Below, one piece after another: positions 1-5,684 of a stretch of DNA of 9,129 nucleotides (positions are counted from its first letter, which is position 1; each line of letters opens with the position of its first letter). The stretch is from positions 1-9,129 of the forward strand of contig SLHT01000068.1 of NCBI GenBank assembly GCA_007136055.1, written 5' to 3'. Origin of the DNA: Syntrophomonadaceae bacterium (GTDB lineage Bacteria; Bacillota; Dethiobacteria; DTU022). Under the pieces are notes generated by a model that was given only the letters and a program-made list of their open reading frames with translations, made no database searches and had not been told where the DNA came from. The position numbers and the translations under genes are program-made.

Positions 1-100
1 CATCACGCTCATCGACCAGATAATCGCCGTCTTCGATGAGCTGTTTTAGCGACGACTTATTGTCCGCGCTATTTACCCTGTTTATTTTCGTTTCTTTCAT
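1..100 (-). CDS. Truncated leftward gene, hypothetical protein (N-terminal 33 residues)
   Basis: Reading leftward from an ATG at 100-98 there is an open frame of 33 codons that runs off the window edge. It begins MKETKINRVNSADNKSSL and continues with a short acidic stretch, LIEDGDYLVDERD. A good Shine-Dalgarno sequence (GTGAGGTG on the - strand, about 6 bases before the ATG) supports this start. No signal peptide or membrane segment is visible in the part present. The basic start followed by 'LKQLIEDGDYLVD' is faintly like the C-terminal helix pattern of FlgM-type anti-sigma factors, but it is far too short to call. I do not recognise the gene. It is divergent from the rest of the window, and the palindrome at 120-136 lies just upstream of it. 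Confidence 0.55.
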   Translation of the reverse strand, partial: MKETKINRVNSADNKSSLKQLIEDGDYLVDERD

Positions 101-115
101 TATCGGCACCTCACA

Positions 116-140
116 ATATATAACCATATCGGTTATGTAT
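116..140 (-). promoter_or_regulatory. Candidate operator palindrome upstream of the leftward gene
   Basis: ATAACC (120-125), a five-base spacer ATATC, and GGTTAT (131-136) form a perfect 6-bp inverted repeat. AT-rich flanks extend the symmetry imperfectly to about 116-140. It lies about 20 bases upstream of the leftward ATG, where TATATT-like and TTACAA-like promoter elements of that strand would flank or overlap it. A repressor bound here could therefore block the promoter. From memory, similar ATAACC-N-GGTTAT sites occur at promoters controlled by ArsR- or TetR-type repressors. The regulator is unknown and not in the window. Confidence 0.4.
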
Positions 141-235
141 AATTGTAACTTAAAGCATCCGCCACGGCAAGTAATTGCCATAAAGCCTTTAATTTATGTT
201 ATCATTAAAAAGAACTGCCATTTGATTACAATGAG

Positions 236-265
236 TTAACAAACAGGAGTCTGAGCCCTTATATT
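236..265 (+). promoter_or_regulatory. Candidate sigma-A type promoter for the MBL-fold gene
   Basis: TTAACA at 236-241 and TATATT at 260-265 each match the -35 and -10 consensus at five of six positions and are 18 bases apart. Transcription would begin near 272, giving an untranslated leader of about 45 bases before the ATG at 319. The leader carries AGGGAGG at 300-306, a strong Shine-Dalgarno sequence, though 12 bases from the ATG is a slightly long spacing. The rest of the 101-318 region holds the divergent operator and nothing else I can identify. Confidence 0.4.
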
Positions 266-318
266 TAGCTCATTTAAATGGTATTCGCAAAAAATAAACA
301 GGGAGGCATAACTGTCTT

Positions 319-1011
319 ATGCAATTAACAGAGCATCTATACTGGTACCCATGGCAGGGAAGAGCTAACAACTGTAACAGCATACTCTTGAAGGGAAAGC
401 AGACTATACTATTTGATCCCGGTCATATTTACAATGAATTGAACGAAAACTGTTTGGATCAATTGATTCGTGACATGTCCGCCGACGGAATAAAAATAGA
501 CGATGTCGATTTGATACTCTGCACTCACGGCCACCCCGACCATGTCGAAGCAGTCGGCACAATCCGTGAACAAAACGGCGCCCGCTTTGCTGTCCACAGC
601 AATGATGAGTTTATCCTTGACGCGATTCTCAAGCACTACGCTGCTCAAAAAGGCAGGGAATTGCCCTCGCTTAAACCCGATTATTACTTAGAGGAAGGCA
701 AGCTTGATTTAGGGCCTGTCAACAGCCAGGGTGATCAGATTGAAGTTCTGCATACACCCGGCCATTCACCGGGTTGTGTCTGCTTTTTCCTGCCCGAACA
801 TAAGACCCTGGTCAGCGGAGATACTATTTTCGAAGGCAGCATCGGACGCGCTGATTTGCCCGGTGGAGACATGCACACCCTCGGCCAGAGTGTCGAAAAA
901 CTCTCCCGTCTCGAAGGTGTTGAGCTGCTCCTGCCCGGGCATATGGGTCACGTTACAGGTGAAACAGCGGTAAAGCAAAACTTCGATCAGATCAAGCGTT
1001 TCTTCTTCTAA
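319..1011 (+). CDS. MBL-fold metallo-hydrolase, glyoxalase II-like
   Basis: This 230-residue protein has the full metal-binding set of the metallo-beta-lactamase fold. THGHPDH at 69-75 gives H70, H72, D74 and H75. HTPGHSPG at 145-152 gives H149. SGDTIFEGSIGRADLPGGD starting at 166 gives the bridging D168. LLPGH at 204-208 gives the last histidine, H208. The arrangement and the GRADLPGGD stretch resemble the short hydroxyacylglutathione-hydrolase-like (YcbL or glyoxalase II-like) branch. These are cytoplasmic binuclear Zn or Fe thioester hydrolases, but many members have unknown substrates. There is no signal peptide. The start follows AGGGAGG at 300-306. The gene is separated from the GH130 gene by 126 bases and has its own likely promoter, so a link to mannose metabolism is not shown. 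The fold is secure; the substrate is unknown. Confidence 0.9.
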   Translation: MQLTEHLYWYPWQGRANNCNSILLKGKQTILFDPGHIYNELNENCLDQLIRDMSADGIKIDDVDLILCTHGHPDHVEAVGTIREQNGARFAVHSNDEFILDAILKHYAAQKGRELPSLKPDYYLEEGKLDLGPVNSQGDQIEVLHTPGHSPGCVCFFLPEHKTLVSGDTIFEGSIGRADLPGGDMHTLGQSVEKLSRLEGVELLLPGHMGHVTGETAVKQNFDQIKRFFF

Positions 1012-1053
1012 GGCCTGTGCCGGCAGGAAGGAATTGCTCCATGATTAGCGAAT

Positions 1054-1059
1054 TATAAT
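1054..1059 (+). promoter_or_regulatory. Possible -10 element upstream of the GH130 gene
   Basis: A perfect TATAAT lies in the 126-base gap between the MBL gene and the GH130 gene. No good -35 box sits at the normal distance: the nearest, TTGCTC at 1034-1039, leaves only 14 bases. The gap has no clear intrinsic terminator either, only a weak CCTG/CAGG stem just after 1011. Whether the GH130 gene starts a new transcript is therefore open. Confidence 0.25.
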
Positions 1060-1137
1060 AATAGCAAATTAGTTAACGGTTGATTATGCGATCGCAAGCC
1101 TGTCCAATTTGCGTGTATTATTGAGGAGGCTCGGGGT

Positions 1138-2109
1138 ATGGGCTACAGTAACCAGCAGTTGCCGACATCATTTTTTGAGCGTTATCAGGGCAACCCGATC
1201 CTGGTTCCCGACCGCTGGCCCTACCCCTCCAATGCCACCTTTAACCCGGCGGCAGTCAGACACAACGGAGATACATATTTGCTGGTGCGCGTCGAAGACC
1301 TGCGCGGGTTTTCCCACCTGACCTTCGCCTGCAGTAAAGACGGCAAGACTAACTGGCAGATTGACGAGGAACCGTCCCTGCTGCCCGATCCCGACTTTAA
1401 CGAGGAAAGGTGGGGGATAGAAGATCCCCGCATCGTGTGGCTTGAAGATAAAAAACAATATGCCCTTACTTACGTCTCCTTCTCAAAGGACGGTCCCGTT
1501 GTCTCGCTGGCCCTTTCTAAGGACCTTACTCAATTTGAACGGCAAGGAGCGATGCTTCCTCCGGAGGATAAAGACGCTTCACTTTTCCCCCGCCTAATTG
1601 ACGGCAAGTACACCCTCATTCACCGGCCGATCATACGCGGCGAGGCTCATATCTGGATATCATTTTCCCCGGATCTTGAATTCTGGGGTAACCACAAAAT
1701 ATTGCTACCTGTCAGGCCCGGTTGGTGGGACAGCAGCCGCGTCGGACTTGGACCGCCGCCAATTGAAACTGACGAAGGCTGGCTGATTATCTACCACGGC
1801 GTCCGCCTTACCGCTTCCGGCAGCCTTTACCGCGTCGGGCTGGCCCTGCTCGATCTGGAAAAACCATGGATTATCAGGAAACGGTCTGACCAGTGGGTTT
1901 TCGGGCCGAACGAATCGTATGAAAGAATTGGTGATGTCCCGGGGGTAACTTTCCCCACCGGAACAGTTTATGATTACGAAAGCGATGAATTGATCATGTA
2001 TTACGGCGCTGCCGATTCATGCGTCTGCCTGGCAACGGCCCGGCTAAAAGACTTAGTCGCTTACCTGCTTTCTGTTCCCGATTCCAGTGAGGAGGGTTTC
2101 TGTACCTGA
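1138..2109 (+). CDS. GH130 family beta-mannoside phosphorylase (mannosylphosphorylase-like)
   Basis: This 323-residue protein has the five-bladed-propeller sequence pattern of glycoside hydrolase family 130. NPIL is at 19-22, a conserved SNATFNPAAV block at 31-40, LLVRVED at 48-54, GIEDPRIV at 93-100 (the region that carries the catalytic Asp, probably D96), DKDASLFPRLIDGKYTLIHRP at 144-164, WWDSSRVGLGPPPIET at 196-211, and IIYHGVR at 217-223. The HRP and YHG segments correspond, as I recall, to residues that hold phosphate in GH130 phosphorylases, which favours phosphorolysis over hydrolysis. The expected product is alpha-mannose-1-phosphate from a beta-mannoside. Whether the linkage is beta-1,2, beta-1,4 or a mannosyl-N-acetylglucosamine type cannot be read from the sequence. 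No signal peptide is present, so it should act in the cytoplasm. GAGGAGG at 1123-1129, 8 bases from the ATG, supports the start. It is followed after one base by a GT4 gene and is clearly co-translated with it. Confidence 0.88.
   Translation: MGYSNQQLPTSFFERYQGNPILVPDRWPYPSNATFNPAAVRHNGDTYLLVRVEDLRGFSHLTFACSKDGKTNWQIDEEPSLLPDPDFNEERWGIEDPRIVWLEDKKQYALTYVSFSKDGPVVSLALSKDLTQFERQGAMLPPEDKDASLFPRLIDGKYTLIHRPIIRGEAHIWISFSPDLEFWGNHKILLPVRPGWWDSSRVGLGPPPIETDEGWLIIYHGVRLTASGSLYRVGLALLDLEKPWIIRKRSDQWVFGPNESYERIGDVPGVTFPTGTVYDYESDELIMYYGAADSCVCLATARLKDLVAYLLSVPDSSEEGFCT
2089..2095 (+). promoter_or_regulatory. Shine-Dalgarno site for the first GT4 gene, inside the GH130 gene
   Basis: GAGGAGG lies within the last codons of the GH130 gene. 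It is 15 bases from the ATG at 2111, longer than usual. The only earlier in-frame start, GTG at 2087, overlaps the Shine-Dalgarno sequence itself and cannot be served by it. The ATG begins the conserved MKIAMLAPI strand of the GT4 fold. Translation is therefore probably coupled to termination of the GH130 frame (stop 2107-2109). Confidence 0.6.
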
Positions 2110-2110
2110 T

Positions 2111-3124
2111 ATGAAAATTGCCATGCTTGCCCCCATATCCTGGCGCACACCACCCCGGCACTACGGCCCCTGGGAGTGGATGGTCAGCATGCTTACTGAA
2201 GGCTTAGTAAAACGCGGAATAGATGTAACCCTTTATGCTACTGCCGATTCCGAAACTAAAGCCCGCCTCCGCTCGGTAGCGCCGCGGCCCTGGTCCGAAG
2301 ATCCCGAACTCGATCCCAAGGTCTGGGAATGCCTGCACATCTCAGCTATATTTGAAGAAGCGTCAAGCTACGATTTGATTCACAACAACTTTGACTTTCT
2401 GCCCTTAAGCTATTCAGGGCTGGTGGGCACACCATTACTGACCACTATCCACGGCTTTTCATCGCCAAAGATCCTGCCCGTTTTTAAGAAATATAATAAA
2501 AAAGTTTTTTATGTGGCGATCAGCGAATCAGACCGCCACCCCGATCTCGATTATTTAGCTACCATTCATCACGGGGTCCCGCTTGAGAGCTATAATTACC
2601 AGGAAAAACCCGATCGCTACCTGCTTTTCTTCGGCCGCATTCACCATGATAAAGGTGTCTATGAATCAATCCGGTTGGCCAAGCAGGTCGGCCTGCCCCT
2701 CGTCATCGCCGGGATCATCCAGGATCAGACATACTTTGAACGCTATGTGAACCCTTACCTCGATGATGAACAGGTTTGCTATATTGGTCCGGTAGGTCCC
2801 GAAGAAAAAAGCAGGGTCCTGGGTGGCGCCCTGGCCCTATTGCACCTGATCAACTTTGACGAACCCTTTGGTTTAAGTGTAGCCGAATCGATGGCCTGCG
2901 GCACTCCCGTGATCGCTTTTAACCGCGGTTCGATGCCTGAGCTAATTGTCGATGGCGAAAACGGATTCCTGGTAGACGATCTTGACCAGGCCAGCTACGC
3001 TATATCCCGCCTGAAAACTATTGACCGCCGCAACTGCCGCAGCCATGTTGAAAAAAACTTCAGCGTCGATCTGATGGTCGACCGTTATATTGAAGTTTAT
3101 GGTAAGGTTGCAGCGCAGTCGTAA
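2111..3124 (+). CDS. GT4 family glycosyltransferase (GT-B fold)
   Basis: This is a 337-residue retaining GT-B glycosyltransferase. The N-terminal domain opens with MKIAMLAPISW and a loop, RTPPRHYGPWE, at 12-22, as in GT4 enzymes. TTIHGF lies at 111-116 and ISESDRH at 137-143. The C-terminal domain starts with LLFFGRIHHDKG at 171-182, which carries the usual R176 and K181 of the donor phosphate site. It continues to EPFGLSVAESMACGTPVI at 251-268, an intact EX7E motif (E251 and E259). NGFLV follows at 284-288. No transmembrane segment is visible. The donor is not proven. GDP-mannose is suggested by the GDP-mannose enzyme fusion downstream, and a mannoside product is suggested by the GH130 gene one base upstream. 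It could instead use another NDP-sugar. The start at 2111 is preferred to the GTG at 2087 because the latter lies inside the ribosome binding site. Confidence 0.88.
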   Translation: MKIAMLAPISWRTPPRHYGPWEWMVSMLTEGLVKRGIDVTLYATADSETKARLRSVAPRPWSEDPELDPKVWECLHISAIFEEASSYDLIHNNFDFLPLSYSGLVGTPLLTTIHGFSSPKILPVFKKYNKKVFYVAISESDRHPDLDYLATIHHGVPLESYNYQEKPDRYLLFFGRIHHDKGVYESIRLAKQVGLPLVIAGIIQDQTYFERYVNPYLDDEQVCYIGPVGPEEKSRVLGGALALLHLINFDEPFGLSVAESMACGTPVIAFNRGSMPELIVDGENGFLVDDLDQASYAISRLKTIDRRNCRSHVEKNFSVDLMVDRYIEVYGKVAAQS

Positions 3125-3186
3125 AGTTTTAAAGATAAAAGATGTATGAGGCTTAAAGCAAGAGACAAGATATAATTTGTTCCAAA

Positions 3187-3290
3187 CGGGAGTTCCGGAT
3201 CAAGAGTTAGGCTGCACACTTACTCCAGAAAGACTTCCGTAATCGTACTTGTTGGTTATTCCGGACTCCGGGTTCTGGCTTCTGACTTCC
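3187..3290 (+). repeat. Degenerate repeat-like intergenic segment
   Basis: The 184-base gap 3125-3308 holds no gene. Within it, CGGGAGTTCCGGA (3187-3199) is imperfectly complementary to TCCGGACTCCGGG (3260-3272). CCGGA-C-TCCGG at 3261-3271 is itself a small inverted repeat. It is followed directly by a seven-base tandem, TTCTGGC-TTCTGAC-TTCC, at 3273-3290. This looks like a decayed dispersed repeat rather than a specific regulatory site. A TATAAT at 3171-3176 has no convincing -35 box, so a separate promoter for the next gene is not established. Confidence 0.4.
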
Positions 3291-3296
3291 AAAAAT

Positions 3297-3303
3297 GAGG
3301 TGA
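3297..3303 (+). promoter_or_regulatory. Shine-Dalgarno site that sets the start of the two-domain GT gene
   Basis: GAGGTGA lies 5 bases before the ATG at 3309. The same frame is open upstream to a TTG at 3249, but the extra 20 residues are encoded by the repeat-like intergenic DNA and do not resemble the family. Translation should begin at 3309, where the conserved strand KVSFLSTYPPRKCGIATF follows after ten residues. Confidence 0.75.
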
Positions 3304-3308
3304 CAAAA

Positions 3309-5621
3309 ATGTACTCCGGAAAAATACTGCGTCCAATAAAGGTATCTTTTTTATCCACTTATCCGCCGCGCAAATGCGGGATAGCTACCTTCTGCTCAGA
3401 TATCCTTAACAGCATGAAACAGCTATACAACAATGGAGACAGCAACGGCGATCAGAATAATTTTGAAGTTGTTGCCCTCAACGATACCAGCCAGACCTAC
3501 AACTATGGGCGAGAAGTAGCTTTTCAGATTCGCGATCAGTACCGCAGCGATTACCAGCGGGCAGCCGACTTTATCAACCATTCCCCGGCAGATGCAGTTT
3601 CTGTTCAGCATGAATACGGAATTTTCGGGGGCGAAGACGGCAACTACGTTAATCATTTGCTCGCGGCCCTGAAAAAACCTGTCATTACTACCCTGCATAC
3701 GGTGCTTGAAAATCCTTCTCCGGGTCAGCGCCAGACGATGATGCGTATCTGTGAACAATCGGTTTACATTGTCGTAATGGCCCAGGCAGCCGTTGACATC
3801 CTGACCACGGTCTACCGTATCCCTGATCATAAAATTCTGCTTATCCCGCACGGCGCCCCGGATGTGCCCTTTCTTGATTCATCTTACTACAAGGATCAGT
3901 TTCAGGCCGAGGGACGAAAAGTGCTCCTCACTTTTGGCCTTTTAAGCCCTGCCAAAGGCCTTGAATATGCTGTAGAAGCGATGGAAAAAATTGTCGATGT
4001 TCATCCCGACGCCCTCTATATTGTACTCGGGGCGACCCATCCCGAAGTAAAACGCCGTTTTGGGGAAGAGTATCGCCATTCTTTAGAAAAAATGGTCCAC
4101 GACAGGGGACTCGATAACAACGTCACCTTCTACAATCAATTCGTATCGCTGGAAAGGCTGGTTCAGTTCCTTGTGGCCACCGATGTCTATATTACACCCT
4201 ATCTCGGCCGCGATCAGATTACCTCTGGTACCCTGGCCTATGCCCTGGCCTGCGGTAAAGCGATTGTCTCGACCCCTTACATCTATGCCGAAGAACTGCT
4301 TGCCGATGGTCGCGGCAGGCTGGTGCCTTTCAAAGACAGCGAAGCGATAGCAGACAGTGTTATTGAACTATTAAGCGACGAAGCTTTACGTAACAGAATG
4401 CGCAAAAATTCCTATCAGCAAGGCCGGCATATGGTCTGGAAAGAAGTGGCCCGCAGCTACGTAGCGGCATTTGAGCAGGCTCGCTTCAACTACAGCGAAA
4501 TGTTTGCCCAGAGTGTCCAGAGCGCCGATGTAACCGAACGCGCCATACTACCCGAAGTTAGTTTAAAACACCTGCGGGCAATGACCGATGATACCGGTAT
4601 GTTGCAGCATGCAGTTTTCTCCATACCCGATCGCAACCACGGCTATTGTACCGATGACAATGCCCGCGGACTGATAGCTGCCGTAATGAACTGGCGGCTG
4701 TTCAAGGATGAAGCAATCTATCCCCTGCTTAAGGCATATATCAGTTTTCTCTACCATGCTTATAATGATAAAAAAAAGAGGATGCGCAATTTTATGGGTT
4801 ATGATCGCAGCTGGTTCGAAGAGTATGGTTCCGAAGACAGTCATGGCCGCGCTCTCTGGGCTGTTGGCTACACCATTGCCCATCCGCCGAGCGATGCCAT
4901 ACTCGGCCTGGCCACCCGCCTGTTTAAAGAAATAATCAATACCCCGTGTTCATTTACATCCCCGCGGGCCTGGGCTTTTTCCGCTATCGGGGCTAATTAC
5001 TACCTGCGCCGCTTTAGCGGCGATACAAGGGTCCTTCAGATTATGGCCGAGTTGGCCGAAAAAATTATGCAGCTATTCCGCCAAAATGCAGCCGAAGACT
5101 GGTACTGGCTTGAAGATATTGTATCTTACGACAACGGACGCCTGCCCCAGGCTTTAATTGTTACCAGCACCCAGCTTGAAAACAACGATATTTATGAGAT
5201 GGGGATAAAAAGCCTGCAGTGGTTGATCGATATTCAGACCAATCCTGAAGGAGGCCACCTATCACTGATCGGCAATGACGGCTGGTATGAACGTGGTGGT
5301 AACAAAGCCCGCTTCGACCAGCAGCCTGTAGATGCCGCCGCCCTGGTTGATGCCTGCTACCAGGCTTTTGTCAGCAGTGGTGATGACTACTGGCTGCGTA
5401 AAGTTGAATGGGCTTTTAACTGGTTCTTTGGCAGTAACGATGTCCGCCAGCCGCTCTATGATTTTTCTACCGGGGCTTGCTATGACGGGTTACAGCCTGG
5501 GGGCATAAATAAAAACCAGGGTGGAGAATCGGTTGCATCGCTGCTGCTGGCCCTACAAAGAGTGCACTTAATAGCACACCAGGGACTGCTCCAGGAGCAG
5601 CAGCAGATTATAGTCAAGTAA
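3309..5621 (+). CDS. Two-domain protein: GT4-like glycosyltransferase fused to an alpha/alpha-toroid-like domain
   Basis: The product has 770 residues. Residues 1 to about 395 form a GT-B glycosyltransferase of the GT4 type: STYPPRKCGIATFCSD at 16-31, QHEYGIFGGEDG at 100-111, TTLHTVL at 127-133, LIPHGAPDVP at 178-187, and LTFGLLSPAKGLEYA at 207-221 with K216 at the donor phosphate position. The usual EX7E motif is replaced: aligning ACG at 314-316 with the neighbouring GT4 puts Q303 and Y311 where the two glutamates should be (QITSGTLAYALACG). As I recall, this QITSGTLAYA form is typical of its subfamily, so it is probably a real variant rather than decay. Residues from about 410 to 755 form an all-helical domain with TDDTGMLQHAVFSIPDRNHGYCTDDNARGLI at 426-456, SEDSHGRALWAVG at 508-520, PRAWAFSAIGANYYL at 552-566, EDIVSYDNGRLPQALI at 602-617 and DGLQPGGINKNQGGES at 726-741. 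These look like repeated hairpins of a six-hairpin glycosidase-type toroid, but I cannot name its activity. It is cytoplasmic, with no signal peptide. The mannose context suggests mannan or mannoside synthesis. Confidence 0.82.
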   Translation: MYSGKILRPIKVSFLSTYPPRKCGIATFCSDILNSMKQLYNNGDSNGDQNNFEVVALNDTSQTYNYGREVAFQIRDQYRSDYQRAADFINHSPADAVSVQHEYGIFGGEDGNYVNHLLAALKKPVITTLHTVLENPSPGQRQTMMRICEQSVYIVVMAQAAVDILTTVYRIPDHKILLIPHGAPDVPFLDSSYYKDQFQAEGRKVLLTFGLLSPAKGLEYAVEAMEKIVDVHPDALYIVLGATHPEVKRRFGEEYRHSLEKMVHDRGLDNNVTFYNQFVSLERLVQFLVATDVYITPYLGRDQITSGTLAYALACGKAIVSTPYIYAEELLADGRGRLVPFKDSEAIADSVIELLSDEALRNRMRKNSYQQGRHMVWKEVARSYVAAFEQARFNYSEMFAQSVQSADVTERAILPEVSLKHLRAMTDDTGMLQHAVFSIPDRNHGYCTDDNARGLIAAVMNWRLFKDEAIYPLLKAYISFLYHAYNDKKKRMRNFMGYDRSWFEEYGSEDSHGRALWAVGYTIAHPPSDAILGLATRLFKEIINTPCSFTSPRAWAFSAIGANYYLRRFSGDTRVLQIMAELAEKIMQLFRQNAAEDWYWLEDIVSYDNGRLPQALIVTSTQLENNDIYEMGIKSLQWLIDIQTNPEGGHLSLIGNDGWYERGGNKARFDQQPVDAAALVDACYQAFVSSGDDYWLRKVEWAFNWFFGSNDVRQPLYDFSTGACYDGLQPGGINKNQGGESVASLLLALQRVHLIAHQGLLQEQQQIIVK

Positions 5622-5626
5622 TCATA

Positions 5627-5665
5627 AATAAGTTAAAAAGGTGTCTGACACCTTTTTAACTTATT
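5627..5665 (+). repeat. Perfect 19-bp-arm palindrome with GGTGTCTGACACC core; possible bidirectional terminator
   Basis: Arms 5627-5645 and 5647-5665 are exactly complementary around a single T at 5646. The centre is GGTGTCTGACACC (5640-5652), flanked by A5 on the left and T5 on the right. This core is, from memory, a widespread dispersed palindrome in Bacillota and Deltaproteobacteria genomes, often linked to IS200-like (REP-associated) tyrosine transposases. No transposase is present here. The GC core followed by five Ts could also work as an intrinsic terminator in either direction. In that case it would reduce read-through from the GT gene (stop 5619-5621) into the fusion gene (start 5685), which has its own Shine-Dalgarno sequence, GGAG, at 5674-5677. 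Confidence 0.85.
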
Positions 5666-5684
5666 GTAGAAACGGAGTGATCAT

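Noticed and set aside
36..239. 67-codon hydrophobic open frame on the + strand in the left intergenic region
   Set aside because: It overlaps the leftward gene and the operator palindrome, has no Shine-Dalgarno sequence, and its hydrophobicity follows from AT-rich DNA.
1088..1095. GCGATCGC octamer (also at 6829-6836), as in cyanobacterial HIP1 sites
   Set aside because: Only two perfect copies in 9 kb, one within ordinary codons. The gene content does not suggest a cyanobacterium.
2087..2110. GTG start eight codons upstream of the first GT4 gene
   Set aside because: The GTG is part of the Shine-Dalgarno sequence itself, and the conserved protein begins at the ATG at 2111.
3249..3308. TTG start giving the two-domain GT protein 20 extra residues
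   Set aside because: The extension is encoded by repeat-like intergenic DNA, and GAGGTGA is placed for the ATG at 3309.
3423..3851. 142-codon open frame on the - strand
   Set aside because: It is antisense to the conserved GT4 domain of the 770-residue protein, with no recognisable motif or suitable ribosome binding site.
5586..5600. CTGCTCC-A-GGAGCAG inverted repeat at the end of the two-domain GT gene
   Set aside because: It encodes the Gln-rich C-terminus and has no following T-run. It is much weaker than the palindrome 27 bases downstream.
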